Assembly (NCBI GenBank): GCA_029959325.1
Contig: JASCPF010000030.1
Span: forward strand, 1-37,558
DNA: 37,558 nt
Source of the DNA: Microbacteriaceae bacterium PS02068
Lineage (GTDB): Bacteria > Actinomycetota > Actinomycetes > Actinomycetales > Microbacteriaceae
Direction: 5' to 3'
The translations under genes were made by a program, and so were the position numbers. The notes under the pieces are model-generated. The model ran no database searches. It was not told the origin of the DNA and was given only the letters and a program-made list of their open reading frames with translations. Each line of letters begins with the position of its first letter. Position 1 is the stretch's first letter. Positions 1 to 8,274 of the stretch are shown piece after piece.

Positions 1-16
1 GTGCGCGGCGGTGCGG

Positions 17-178
17 TTACGCCTTGCCGCCGCGCACGACTCGCAGGAGGAACGCGATCAGGGCGATGACGCCGACGATGAGCGCGACCCACAGCAGCCA
101 GCTGAAGGCGGCGTTCATGCCGCCGACGATGGCCAGCACGATGGCGACGATGATGATGATCAGGAGAGCGATGTTCAT
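17..178 (-). CDS. Small two-helix membrane protein, 53 aa
   Basis: This is a short open frame reading MNIALLIIIIVAIV... and ending ...LLRVVRGGKA. Two hydrophobic stretches (about residues 3-19 and 26-45) are separated by a short GGMNAAFSW turn, and the C-terminus is basic (RVVRGGK), which suggests a small integral membrane protein with a cytoplasmic tail. The start is supported by an AGGAG Shine-Dalgarno sequence about seven bases upstream of the ATG. I recognise it only as the kind of tiny hydrophobic hypothetical protein common in Microbacteriaceae and can assign no function. A folded inverted-repeat region (197-253) lies directly upstream on the same strand and may be its mRNA leader. Confidence 0.72.
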   Translation of the reverse strand: MNIALLIIIIVAIVLAIVGGMNAAFSWLLWVALIVGVIALIAFLLRVVRGGKA

Positions 179-196
179 GGGGGTGCTCCTTCATTC

Positions 197-253
197 CTTC
201 GGGGCAGGATCATGGAATCTCCATGACGCCACGACATCCGTGGCTCCCCGAAG
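197..253 (-). ncRNA. Candidate structured leader (three-way junction)
   Basis: Three perfect helices nest in 57 bases. The outer stem pairs CTTCGGGG (197-204) with CCCCGAAG (246-253). Inside it are the hairpins CATGGA-ATC-TCCATG (211-225) and GCCACG-ACATC-CGTGGC (228-244). On the minus strand this would be the 5' leader of the small membrane protein, ending about seven bases before its Shine-Dalgarno sequence. I do not recognise it as a known riboswitch. The two inner palindromes could instead be protein-binding sites. Confidence 0.4.
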
Positions 254-320
254 CTACCCCCGTTCGCACAATGACCTCACCCCCTTGCCAGAGGGCGTCG
301 ATCTGCGATACGGAGGAGGG

Positions 321-350
321 ATGCCGCACAACAAAACGCCCAGATCGTGA
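321..350 (+). CDS. Possible nine-codon upstream ORF (MPHNKTPRS)
   Basis: ATG 321 is preceded by GGAGG (312-316) four bases away, and the reading frame stops at TGA 348-350, which overlaps the GTG start of the topoisomerase (GTGA). This layout would allow translational coupling. A possible TTGCCA -35 element (285-290) lies upstream, with a poor -10 near 307-314. It may simply be chance in a region with a strong purine run, so confidence is low. Confidence 0.25.
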   Translation: MPHNKTPRS

Positions 351-1309
351 GCCGACTGAAGAAGGTCCGCCCGGGTTCCGACCTCGGCTTCCGCCGCGTG
401 CGATCCGGCACGGGATTCCGCTACACCGATGCCGACGGCGGCGCCCTGCCCGCCGCCGAGCGCGAGCGCATCGCCGCCCTCGTGATTCCGCCGGCCTGGA
501 CCGACGTCTGGATCAGCGCAGCACCGAACGGCCACATCCAGGCGACCGGCCACGACGAGGCCGGGCGCCTGCAGTACCTGTACCACCCCGACTGGTCGGC
601 CGGCCGCGACAAGGGCAAGTACGCGCGCGCCCTGCAGCTCGCCGAGTCGCTGCCTCGCGCCCGGGCGCGAGTGACCACGTCGCTGCGGCGCGACGACCTC
701 GACCGCGAACGCGTGCTGGCCACGGCGTTCCGCCTGCTCGACACGGCCGCCCCGCGCGTCGGCAGCGAGCGGTACCTCACGAAGCACGGCAGTCGGGGCC
801 TGACGACGCTGCGGCGGAGGGATGCCGCGGTCGAGGCATCCCTCATCAGCCTGCGCTTCCCGGGCAAGAGCGGCAAACGCCAGAGCCTCGACATCGACGA
901 CGAAGAGCTCGCGATCGTCATCGCGCTGCTCGTCGCGGGGCGCCCGGGGTCGCCGCTGCTGGCGTTCGAGCGGGGCCGCCGACGCGTGCCGCTCACCCCG
1001 AAAGACGTCAACGTCTACGTGCGCACGATGACCGGGGGTGCGTTCACGGCGAAGGACTTCCGCACGCTCCGTGGCACGATCCTCGCCGCCGACGCGCTCG
1101 CGCGCATCGGCCCGGCCGGCTCGAAGCGCGACCACAAGCAGGCCGAGATCCTCGCCGTGAAGGCCGCCGCCGAGGGCCTCGGCAACACGCCGACCGTCGC
1201 GAAGAGCTCGTACATCGACCCGCGCGTGTTCGATCGCTATCGCAAGGGGGTGCTGCTCGACACCGCGGTCTCGCCCGAATCGGCGATCCGTGCACTGATC
1301 CTGAACTGA
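347..1309 (+). CDS. DNA topoisomerase IB (poxvirus/bacterial type)
   Basis: The 320-residue protein matches the bacterial type IB topoisomerase family, which nicks one DNA strand through a 3'-phosphotyrosine and relaxes both positive and negative supercoils. The N-terminal domain carries the family signature FRRVRSGTGFRY and IPPAWTDVWI (residues 16-55). The catalytic domain shows the expected pentad elements: Arg in APRVGSERY (about R137), Lys in FPGKSGK (about K174), Arg in KDFRTLRGT (about 239-242) and the nucleophile Y289 in SSYIDPRVF. Length is normal for the family. GTG 347 is chosen because homologues begin at this point; it has no Shine-Dalgarno at the usual distance, but the stop of a nine-codon ORF (321-350) overlaps it. 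The gene is probably housekeeping or accessory DNA maintenance. Confidence 0.9.
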   Translation: MSRLKKVRPGSDLGFRRVRSGTGFRYTDADGGALPAAERERIAALVIPPAWTDVWISAAPNGHIQATGHDEAGRLQYLYHPDWSAGRDKGKYARALQLAESLPRARARVTTSLRRDDLDRERVLATAFRLLDTAAPRVGSERYLTKHGSRGLTTLRRRDAAVEASLISLRFPGKSGKRQSLDIDDEELAIVIALLVAGRPGSPLLAFERGRRRVPLTPKDVNVYVRTMTGGAFTAKDFRTLRGTILAADALARIGPAGSKRDHKQAEILAVKAAAEGLGNTPTVAKSSYIDPRVFDRYRKGVLLDTAVSPESAIRALILN

Positions 1310-1317
1310 ACGGGCGA

Positions 1318-1323
1318 TATCGT
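1318..1323 (+). promoter_or_regulatory. Candidate leaderless -10 (TATCGT) for first FluC
   Basis: TATCGT is followed by exactly six bases and then ATG 1330, with no Shine-Dalgarno sequence. This puts the expected +1 on the start codon. The -35 region is weak (CTGATC, 1295-1300). Confidence 0.4.
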
Positions 1324-1329
1324 GCGGTC

Positions 1330-1794
1330 ATGGCCTCCGCCCGATCCGCCTCGCACGCTGAGATACGGCGTGGTGCGGTCTCGCCCGCCGCGCTGGCGCT
1401 CGTTGTCGTCGGCGGCGCGGTCGGTGTCGCCCTGCGCTCGCTGATCGTGGTGCCGTTCGCGGCGGCCCCGCACCCGCTCGTCGTGCCGGGCGCGACCCTC
1501 GCGATCAACCTGCTCGGCTCGTTCCTGCTGGGCGTCATCGTCGGGGCGTTGGCCGATCGGCATCCGCGCGCCCGGCTCTTCCTCGGCACCGGCGTCATGG
1601 GCGGATTCACCACCTACAGCGCGTTCGCGGTGCAATCCGTGACGGTTTCGAGCGCATCGCCGTATGTCGGGCTCGCGCTGATCGCCGTATCGGTGTTCGG
1701 CGGCGTGGTCGCCGCCGGGATCGGCCTCGGCGCCGGCAGGCGCGTCGCCAGACGGCCGGACGACGACCTCGACAATCCCGAGGATGCCGAGTGA
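1330..1794 (+). CDS. crcB: Fluoride efflux channel FluC/CrcB, subunit 1
   Basis: This 154-residue protein has the four-helix FluC fold. FluC proteins form dual-topology dimers that let fluoride leave the cytoplasm. Family motifs are clear: INLLGSFLLGVIVG in the second helix, with its conserved Asn, and GVMGGFTTYSAFAVQS, the region containing the Phe box and the central sodium site. A basic N-terminus and an acidic tail (RRPDDDLDNPEDAE) flank the core. The frame is open further upstream, but residues before 1330 lie over the topoisomerase gene and have no FluC character, so ATG 1330 is taken as the start. The stop overlaps the start of a second FluC gene by four bases, which implies co-translation of a two-subunit channel. 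Confidence 0.93.
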   Translation: MASARSASHAEIRRGAVSPAALALVVVGGAVGVALRSLIVVPFAAAPHPLVVPGATLAINLLGSFLLGVIVGALADRHPRARLFLGTGVMGGFTTYSAFAVQSVTVSSASPYVGLALIAVSVFGGVVAAGIGLGAGRRVARRPDDDLDNPEDAE

Positions 1795-2165
1795 ACGCCG
1801 TCGACTGGGCGATCCTGATCGTCGCCGGCGGCATCGGCGCGGGCGTGCGCTACCTGCTCGACGGCGTCGTCATGCGGGGCCGTCCGGGGGCGTTCCCCCT
1901 CGGCATCCTGCTCGTCAACATCATCGGGTCGTTCCTGCTGGGGCTGCTCACCGGCATTCCCGGCTTCGCGACGACGTGGCTCGCGATCCTCGGCACCGGG
2001 CTGCTCGGGGGCTTCACGACCTTCAGCACCGTGGCCACCGAGACCGTGCTGCTCGCCCAGGGCGGTCGCCGCGACTGGGCGTGGATCAACCTGCTCGGCA
2101 CGCTGGCGCTGTGCGTCGTCGCCGCGGCCCTCGGCCTGATGATCGGCGGGATGTTCCCGCGCTAG
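1791..2165 (+). CDS. crcB: Fluoride efflux channel FluC/CrcB, subunit 2
   Basis: The 124-residue partner of the preceding gene starts at GTG 1791 inside its stop codon (GTGA overlap). Four hydrophobic helices are present, with VNIIGSFLLGLLTG and GTGLLGGFTTFSTVATE carrying the conserved Asn, the Gly-rich break and the FTTFST Phe-box motif. In many Gram-positive genomes FluC is encoded by two adjacent genes whose products sit in opposite membrane orientations and act as an obligate heterodimer; the tight overlap here fits that. No fluoride riboswitch is visible upstream of the pair. Confidence 0.93.
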   Translation: MNAVDWAILIVAGGIGAGVRYLLDGVVMRGRPGAFPLGILLVNIIGSFLLGLLTGIPGFATTWLAILGTGLLGGFTTFSTVATETVLLAQGGRRDWAWINLLGTLALCVVAAALGLMIGGMFPR

Positions 2166-2188
2166 TGCACCTCGTTCGTGGCTGACGC

Positions 2189-3232
2189 TCAGCCCGCGAC
2201 TCCGGGCCCGATCTGACGGGGCGCAATGCCGAGGCCCGCCCGCCAGTCGCGGATGACCTGCTTCTGCGCGTCGTTGCAGGTGTAGCCGTACCCGACGCTC
2301 ACCTCCCAGTACTCGCGTGAGCTCGTCCACACGACGTGGTCGAGCTTCCACCCGTCAAGGAAAGTGAGGGCGAAGCAGTCGGCCATCGTCTCTTCATCGC
2401 CGCCGAACGAGGCGAGCGCGGTCGCCGTCGGCCCGGGGTTGGCGAACTGCAGCACGTGCGCGAACTCGTGATAGGCGATGCCCGTGCGGATCTCGTCGGT
2501 CATGTACGGCTTGACCTCGTCGGCGGCATCGACGTGCACGGTGCGAGGATCGTCGGATGTCACGCACGCCAGCACGTCGTTCTGGCACAGGGCGTCGGCG
2601 TCATCGAGCTTCCACTGCACGAACCCCGAGCCGAGCGAGTCGAGCGTCGCTTCGTAGACGCTGCCGCTGGCGTTCGCACCGGCGGCGGCCGTCGCCGCCG
2701 CGCGGGCATCGATGAGGTCCTGCCGGGCAAGCTCGACAGCGGCGATCGTCTCATCGAGGCCGTCGGCATCCCACCGCTGCGACCACGCCTTCTCCGTGAG
2801 CGCGTCGTACTGGTCCCACGGCACGAGCGAGGGGAACGGAAGACCGGCGTAGGCCGCGGTCTCGCCGAGCAGGGCGTCGACGGCGGCCCCGAACGACTCC
2901 TTCTTCTCGATGAGATCGCGCTGCTCCTTCAATTCGCGCTCTTTGTCGCGGATGTCGCGCTCGTTGTCGCGGATGACGGCCTGCGCCTGGGTCCACTGCA
3001 GGTACACCCACACCCCACCGCCGGCGGCACCGAGAAGAGCGAGACTCAGCAGGATCACCGTGACGATCAACCCGACCGGCCGTCGCCTGCGTGCCGGGGG
3101 CGCGGGCTGCGGCGTGGATAGCGGCGGCGGCACCGAGGGTGCCGGCACCGATGGCAGCGGCGCGGACGGCGGCGGCACCGATGGTGGCGATGCGTCGTAC
3201 GGCGCAGCGTCGGGCGCGGGGGGATAGGACAA
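2189..3232 (-). CDS. Membrane-anchored zinc-metallopeptidase-like protein
   Basis: The protein has 347 residues. Residues 1-47 are a Pro/Ser/Ala-rich cytoplasmic segment, then RARRR-type basic residues and a single transmembrane helix (about 53-77), a charged coiled coil (about 82-112, RDNERDIRDKERELKEQ), and an extracytoplasmic domain. That domain has a gluzincin-like HEFAH motif at 255-259 and a downstream EETMADCFA segment (281-289), where E281 or D285 could supply the third zinc ligand, as in neutral zinc metallopeptidases of bacteria. Four Cys (216, 223, 286 and one in YTCND) could form disulphides outside the cell. The start is TTG 3232; no ATG or GTG lies nearby in frame. It is divergent from the RND exporter. 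Substrate is unknown, and catalytic activity is an inference from the motif. Confidence 0.75.
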   Translation of the reverse strand: MSYPPAPDAAPYDASPPSVPPPSAPLPSVPAPSVPPPLSTPQPAPPARRRRPVGLIVTVILLSLALLGAAGGGVWVYLQWTQAQAVIRDNERDIRDKERELKEQRDLIEKKESFGAAVDALLGETAAYAGLPFPSLVPWDQYDALTEKAWSQRWDADGLDETIAAVELARQDLIDARAAATAAAGANASGSVYEATLDSLGSGFVQWKLDDADALCQNDVLACVTSDDPRTVHVDAADEVKPYMTDEIRTGIAYHEFAHVLQFANPGPTATALASFGGDEETMADCFALTFLDGWKLDHVVWTSSREYWEVSVGYGYTCNDAQKQVIRDWRAGLGIAPRQIGPGVAG

Positions 3233-3261
3233 GACCGGGGCCCTCTCTCGGTGTGGGATTC

Positions 3262-3267
3262 ACCCTA
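3262..3267 (-). promoter_or_regulatory. Candidate -10 (TAGGGT) for the metallopeptidase gene
   Basis: TAGGGT on the minus strand would start transcription near 3255 and leave a leader of about 23 bases with a weak GAGAGAGGG purine run. The -35 is not convincing; a perfect palindrome (3287-3302) overlaps where it would be. Confidence 0.35.
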
Positions 3268-3286
3268 TCCGGCGGGCGCGACATTC

Positions 3287-3302
3287 GTCGGGATAACCCG
3301 AC
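3287..3302. promoter_or_regulatory. Palindrome GTCGGG-ATAA-CCCGAC, possible operator
   Basis: Perfect 6-bp arms with a four-base centre lie in the divergent intergenic region. The site overlaps the expected -35 of the minus-strand gene, so it could be a repressor or activator site. It could also form a small RNA hairpin. Confidence 0.35.
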
Positions 3303-3336
3303 CTGGGGCCCTCCGCGACCGTGCGAGAATGAAACC

Positions 3337-3352
3337 GATACATCCGTGTATC
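3337..3352. promoter_or_regulatory. Palindrome GATACA-TCCG-TGTATC, possible TetR-type operator
   Basis: Perfect 6-bp arms around four bases, in an AT-richer patch 49 bases before the RND exporter start. GATACA/TGTATC half-sites resemble operators used by TetR-family repressors of efflux genes. No regulator gene is adjacent, so a regulator encoded elsewhere would be needed. Confidence 0.45.
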
Positions 3353-3400
3353 CAATCGCAGCACTCGCAGCACCGCACTCCCACACCGCAAAGGCCACCC

Positions 3401-6400
3401 GTGTCGAATCTCGCCGTCCTGAGCCTCAAGAACCGGGCGCTCATCGCCCTCGTCACGATCGTCGCCGCGATCTTCGGCGGCCTCGCGCTGACGAGCCTGA
3501 AGCAGGAGCTCATCCCGTCGATCGAGTTCCCGCAGCTCTCGATCGTGACGACCTACCCGGGCGCCTCGCCCGACGTCGTCAACAACGACGTCTCGACCCC
3601 GATCGAGACGGCCATCCAGGGCATCCCGGGGCTCGAATCGTCGACGGCGACGAGCACGACGAACGCGTCGATCATCCAGGCATCCTTCACCTACGGCACG
3701 AACCTCGCGACGGCGGAGCAGAAGATCGACCAGGCGATCAACCGCATCAAGTCGACGCTGCCCGACAGTGTGCAGCCGAACGTCGTGTCGTTCTCGATCG
3801 ACGATCTTCCGGTGATCTCGCTCGCGGTGACGGGCTACGACGACGCCGAGAAGATCCAGGCCCAGCTCGAGGCCAGCGTCATCCCCGACATCGAGCACGT
3901 CGACGGCGTGGCATCCGCATCGATCGTCGGCGGGCAGGGTCAGCGCGTCACGATCACCCCCGACCAGGCGAAGCTCGCCGCGGCAGGCTACAGCCAGACC
4001 GCCATCACCGACGCGCTCGACCAGAACGGCGTGCTGTTCCCGGGCGGCGGTGTCACCGAGGGCGACCAGACCCTCACCGTGCAGACCGGCACCAAGCTCA
4101 CCTCGGTCGACGAGGTCGCGAAGCTGCCGCTCGTGCCGTCGAACGCCGAGCAGATCGCCGCCGGCGCCCGCACGATCGGCGACGTCGCCACCGTCGCGCT
4201 CGGCCAGGATCCGGTCACCTCGATCTCGCGCGTGAACGGCGACCCCGCGCTCACGATCTCGATCACCAAGCTGCCCGCCGCCAACACGGTCGACGTGTCT
4301 CGGGCCGTGACGGAACTGCTGCCGAAGCTGCAGGATGCCATCGGCACCGGCGCCACGTTCACCGTCGTCTTCGACCAGGCCCCGTTCATCCAGCAGTCGA
4401 TCGAGGCGCTCGCGCAGGAGGGCCTGCTCGGCCTCGCCTTCGCGGTGCTGGTGATCTTCGTCTTCCTGCTGTCGGTGCGCTCGACCCTCGTCGCCGCGAT
4501 CTCGATCCCCACGAGCGTGCTCATCACCTTCGTCGGCATCCAGGCGTTCGGGTACTCGCTGAACATCCTCACGCTCGGCGCGCTCACGATCGCGATCGGG
4601 CGCGTCGTCGACGACTCGATCGTCGTGATCGAGAACATCAAGCGGCACTATGTGGGCGCGGCCGACAAGAAGGCATCCATTCTGCTCGCCGTGCGCGAAG
4701 TGGCCGCCGCCATCACGGCATCCACCATCACGACGGTCGCCGTGTTCCTGCCGATCGCGTTCGTCGGCGACGTGACCGGCGAGCTGTTCCGCCCGTTCGC
4801 GCTCACCGTCACGATCGCGATGCTCGCGTCGCTGTTCGTCGCTCTGACGATCGTGCCCGTCCTCGCCTACTGGTTCCTGAAGCCGGGCAAACCTCTGCTC
4901 GATGCCGAGGGGAACGAGATCGACCCCGAGGACGAGGGCGCACCGCCGTCGCGCCTGCAGAAGTCGTACCTGCCGATTCTCACGTGGACGCTCAAGCACT
5001 CGTGGGTGACGCTGCTGATCGCCGTGCTCGTGCTCGGCGGCACGGTGGCGGCGGTTCCGCTGATGAAGACCAACTTCCTCGGTGACAGCGGACAGAACAC
5101 CTTCACCGTCTCGCAGAAGCTCGGCCCCGCCGCCTCGCTCGACGCCGAAGACGCCGCCGCACAGAAGGTCGAGGCCGCGATCCTCGGCATCGACGGCATC
5201 AAGACCGTGCAGACCTCGATCGGGTCGACCGGTTCGGCGATCCGCGACGCGTTCTCGGGCGGCGGCGCGGGCATCACCTACTCGATCACGACCAACCCGT
5301 CGGCCGATCAGGAGAAGGTCCGCGCCGATGTGAAAGATGCCGTCGACGGGCTCGACGACGTCGGCACCGTCACGGTGACGGCGGGGCAGGGCGGCTTCGG
5401 GTCGAGCAATGTCGAGGTCGATGTCACCGCGCCCGATGCCGACACGCTGCAGAAGGCCACCGACGAGGTCATCACGGGGCTCGACGGCAAGGACGGCGTC
5501 GGCCAGGTCACCTCGAACCTCGCAGCGTCACTGCCGTACGTCGCAGTGACCGTCGACCGCGACAAGGCCGCGTCGCTGGGCCTTTCCGAGGTCACCGTCG
5601 GCGCGCTCGTCGCGAACACGATGCAGCCGCGCCAGATCGGCACGGTCGAGATCGACGGCACCGGCATCACCGTGTTCCTGCAGGCCGCCTCGGTGCCGGC
5701 CACGATCGACGAGCTCAAGGCGCTGCAGATCCCCACCGCGCGCGGTCCGCTCGCCCTCGACCAGGTCGCGACCGTCGCCGAGAGCAACGGCCCGACCTCG
5801 ATCACGACGCAGGGCGGTCAGCGCACCGCGACGGTGACCGTGACGCCGTCGACCGACAACCTCTCCACCGCGTCGGCGAGCGTGACCACCGCGCTGAAGA
5901 CGCTCGACCTGCCCACCGGCGCCGATGCGTCTGTCGGCGGCGTCGTGACGCAGCAGCAGGATGCCTTCGGCCAGCTCGGTCTCGCGATGCTCGCCGCGAT
6001 CCTGATCGTCTACATCGTGATGGTCGCGACCTTCAAGTCGCTGCGCCAGCCGCTGCTGCTGCTCGTGTCGGTGCCGTTCGCGGCGACCGGCGCGATCCTG
6101 CTGCAGATCGCGACGGGCGTGCCGCTGGGCGTGGCATCCCTCATCGGCGTGCTCATGCTGATCGGCATCGTGGTGACGAACGCGATCGTGCTCGTCGACC
6201 TCGTGAACCAGTACCGCGAGAAGGGGCTCTCGGCCCACGACGCGGTCATCGCCGGGGGATCGCGACGTCTGCGCCCGATCCTCATGACGGCGCTCGCGAC
6301 GATCTTCGCGCTCACGCCGATGGCGCTCGGCATCACCGGTCACGGCGGCTTCATCTCGCAGCCGCTCGCGATCGTGGTGATCGGCGGCCTCATCTCGTCG

Positions 6401-6592
6401 ACCGTGCTGACGCTCCTCGTGCTGCCGACGCTCTACAACCTCGTCGAGGGGGCGAAAGAGCGGCGCGCGGCGCGGCGCGGCGGCGCGGAGAAGACGGTGG
6501 ATGCCGAGGAGGCCGAGAAGTCCGCGGCCGACGACGCTCAGGCCGAGGGCGCCGAGCAGCTGCACCCGCGCCGCGCGCGCCGCGCGAACTGA
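3401..6592 (+). CDS. RND-superfamily (HAE1-like) efflux permease
   Basis: The protein of about 1063 residues follows the resistance-nodulation-division plan: one N-terminal helix (residues 8-28), a large extracytoplasmic loop, six helices, a second large loop, and six more helices. The opening [30 protein letters not shown] is typical of the family. The proton-relay motif [12 protein letters not shown] in helix 4 carries D404 and D405. A charged tail (about 1010-1063) ends the protein. GTG 3401 is chosen because AAAGG sits seven bases upstream and the alignable family sequence begins here; the frame is open further back. There is no adjacent periplasmic adaptor or outer-membrane gene, as expected in a monoderm. 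The substrate is unknown; a hydrophobic compound or antibiotic is plausible. Confidence 0.9.
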   Translation: MSNLAVLSLKNRALIALVTIVAAIFGGLALTSLKQELIPSIEFPQLSIVTTYPGASPDVVNNDVSTPIETAIQGIPGLESSTATSTTNASIIQASFTYGTNLATAEQKIDQAINRIKSTLPDSVQPNVVSFSIDDLPVISLAVTGYDDAEKIQAQLEASVIPDIEHVDGVASASIVGGQGQRVTITPDQAKLAAAGYSQTAITDALDQNGVLFPGGGVTEGDQTLTVQTGTKLTSVDEVAKLPLVPSNAEQIAAGARTIGDVATVALGQDPVTSISRVNGDPALTISITKLPAANTVDVSRAVTELLPKLQDAIGTGATFTVVFDQAPFIQQSIEALAQEGLLGLAFAVLVIFVFLLSVRSTLVAAISIPTSVLITFVGIQAFGYSLNILTLGALTIAIGRVVDDSIVVIENIKRHYVGAADKKASILLAVREVAAAITASTITTVAVFLPIAFVGDVTGELFRPFALTVTIAMLASLFVALTIVPVLAYWFLKPGKPLLDAEGNEIDPEDEGAPPSRLQKSYLPILTWTLKHSWVTLLIAVLVLGGTVAAVPLMKTNFLGDSGQNTFTVSQKLGPAASLDAEDAAAQKVEAAILGIDGIKTVQTSIGSTGSAIRDAFSGGGAGITYSITTNPSADQEKVRADVKDAVDGLDDVGTVTVTAGQGGFGSSNVEVDVTAPDADTLQKATDEVITGLDGKDGVGQVTSNLAASLPYVAVTVDRDKAASLGLSEVTVGALVANTMQPRQIGTVEIDGTGITVFLQAASVPATIDELKALQIPTARGPLALDQVATVAESNGPTSITTQGGQRTATVTVTPSTDNLSTASASVTTALKTLDLPTGADASVGGVVTQQQDAFGQLGLAMLAAILIVYIVMVATFKSLRQPLLLLVSVPFAATGAILLQIATGVPLGVASLIGVLMLIGIVVTNAIVLVDLVNQYREKGLSAHDAVIAGGSRRLRPILMTALATIFALTPMALGITGHGGFISQPLAIVVIGGLISSTVLTLLVLPTLYNLVEGAKERRAARRGGAEKTVDAEEAEKSAADDAQAEGAEQLHPRRARRAN

Positions 6593-6675
6593 GACCGAGT
6601 CTTCACACGCGCGTCACACGTTGCGCGCTACCGTGGTCCCCACGTCGCCGGATGGCGCCGGGGAAGGTGCAGACC

Positions 6676-8229
6676 ATGGCCGAAGATGCACGCTCGACCG
6701 AAGACGCGCTGCGTCACGCGGCACACGACCTCGGGCAAGAAAAGGAGAACGCCCGCGAGCTCACCGGTGACGTGACCCTCGCCTCGCAGGACTTCTCGAG
6801 CGAAGAGGCGGGCTACCACAAGACGCTCGGCGCGAGACAGATCCAGATGATCGCCATCGGCGGTGCGATCGGCACGGGGCTCTTCCTCGGCGCCGGCGGC
6901 CGGCTGGCGACCTCGGGGCCGGCCCTCGTGCTGGTGTTCGCGATCTGCGGGTTCTTCGCCTTCCTGATCCTGCGCGCGCTCGGCGAGCTCGTGCTGCACC
7001 GTCCGTCGTCGGGCTCGTTCGTCTCGTACGCGCGCGAGTTCTACGGCGAGAAGATGGCGTACACGGCGGGGTGGCTGTACTTCCTCAACTGGGCGTTCAC
7101 CTCGATCGTCGACGTCACCGCGATCGCGCTGTACGTGAAGTTCTGGGCGCCCTACTGGCAGCCGCTGCAGGCGATCCCGCAGTGGACGATCGCCCTCATC
7201 GCCCTGATCGTCGTGCTCTCGCTGAACCTGGTCTCGGTGAAGGTCTTCGGCGAGATGGAGTTCTGGTTCGCGCTGATCAAGGTGACGGCTCTCGTGACGT
7301 TCCTCATCGTGGGCATCATCTTCCTCATCTTCGTCGGCAAGACCGACGTCGGCCCCACCGGGTGGTCGGTCATCAGCGAGAACGGCGGGATCTTCCCCGG
7401 CGGCGTCTGGGCGCCGGCCATCGCGATCAGCGGCGTCGTGTTCGCGTATGCCGCGATCGAGCTGGTCGGCATCGCCGCGGGCGAGACGGCCGAGCCGCGC
7501 AAGGTCATGCCGAAGGCCGTCAACACCGTGATCTTCCGCATCGCGGTCTTCTACGTCGGGTCGATCCTGCTGTTGTCGCTGCTGCTGCCGTACAGCTCCT
7601 TCTCGGCCGACGAGTCGCCGTTCGTGACGTTCTTCTCGCACATCGGCTCACCGCAGGCAGGCGCCGTCTCGGCATCCATCATGAACTTCGTCGTGCTGAC
7701 GGCGGCGCTCTCGTCGCTGAACGCCGGGCTCTACTCGACCGGGCGCATCCTGCGCTCGATGGCGATCAACGGATCGGCGCCGCGCTTCACCGAGAAGATG
7801 AGCAAGAACGGCGTGCCGTTCGGGGGCATCCTGCTCACCGCCGTCATCACGCTGATGGGTGTCGGGCTGAACGCCATCGCCCCGTCGAAGGCGTTCGACA
7901 TCGTGCTCGAGGTGTCGGCGATCGGCATCATCGGCGGGTGGACGACGATCATCCTGTGCCAGATGCGCCTGCAGAAGTGGGCGAAGGAGGGCAAGGCCAC
8001 GCGCCCGAGCTTCCGCCTGTTCGGCTCGCCGGCCACCTCGTGGGCGACACTCGTGTTCCTCGCCTTCGTGCTGGTCACGATGGCCTTCTCGGAGACGGGC
8101 CGCTGGGTGCTGCTGTCGAGTCTGCTGCTGATCCCGCTGCTCATCGGCGGGTGGTTCGCGCTGCGCGGGCGCATCGCCGAGGCCGCCCGTGAGCGCGAGG
8201 GCTACACCGGCACCCACCCGGTGCTCTGA
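6676..8229 (+). CDS. ansP: Amino acid permease, L-asparagine permease (AnsP)-like
   Basis: This 517-residue APC-superfamily transporter has about twelve helices. A hydrophilic N-terminus (1-50) precedes [26 protein letters not shown], the unwound helix-1 motif that binds the amino acid backbone. The segment [19 protein letters not shown] and the later [16 protein letters not shown] closely resemble E. coli AnsP and mycobacterial AnsP proteins, so asparagine is the best substrate guess; GABA, proline or aromatic amino acids remain possible. GGGGAAGG (about 6659-6666) is spaced correctly for ATG 6676, so the in-frame ATG at 6652 is rejected. The gene stands alone, with a DUF998 gene convergent to it. 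Confidence 0.85.
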   Translation: MAEDARSTEDALRHAAHDLGQEKENARELTGDVTLASQDFSSEEAGYHKTLGARQIQMIAIGGAIGTGLFLGAGGRLATSGPALVLVFAICGFFAFLILRALGELVLHRPSSGSFVSYAREFYGEKMAYTAGWLYFLNWAFTSIVDVTAIALYVKFWAPYWQPLQAIPQWTIALIALIVVLSLNLVSVKVFGEMEFWFALIKVTALVTFLIVGIIFLIFVGKTDVGPTGWSVISENGGIFPGGVWAPAIAISGVVFAYAAIELVGIAAGETAEPRKVMPKAVNTVIFRIAVFYVGSILLLSLLLPYSSFSADESPFVTFFSHIGSPQAGAVSASIMNFVVLTAALSSLNAGLYSTGRILRSMAINGSAPRFTEKMSKNGVPFGGILLTAVITLMGVGLNAIAPSKAFDIVLEVSAIGIIGGWTTIILCQMRLQKWAKEGKATRPSFRLFGSPATSWATLVFLAFVLVTMAFSETGRWVLLSSLLLIPLLIGGWFALRGRIAEAAREREGYTGTHPVL

Positions 8230-8274
8230 CGGCGGCGAGGCCAGTCGGCGAGCGTCAGCAGCGGGCCGCGGCGC

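Noticed and set aside
6602..6634. TTCACA ... TACCGT as the promoter of the amino acid permease
   Set aside because: Spacing is 21 bases and no better -35 lies at 16-18, so no promoter is claimed there.
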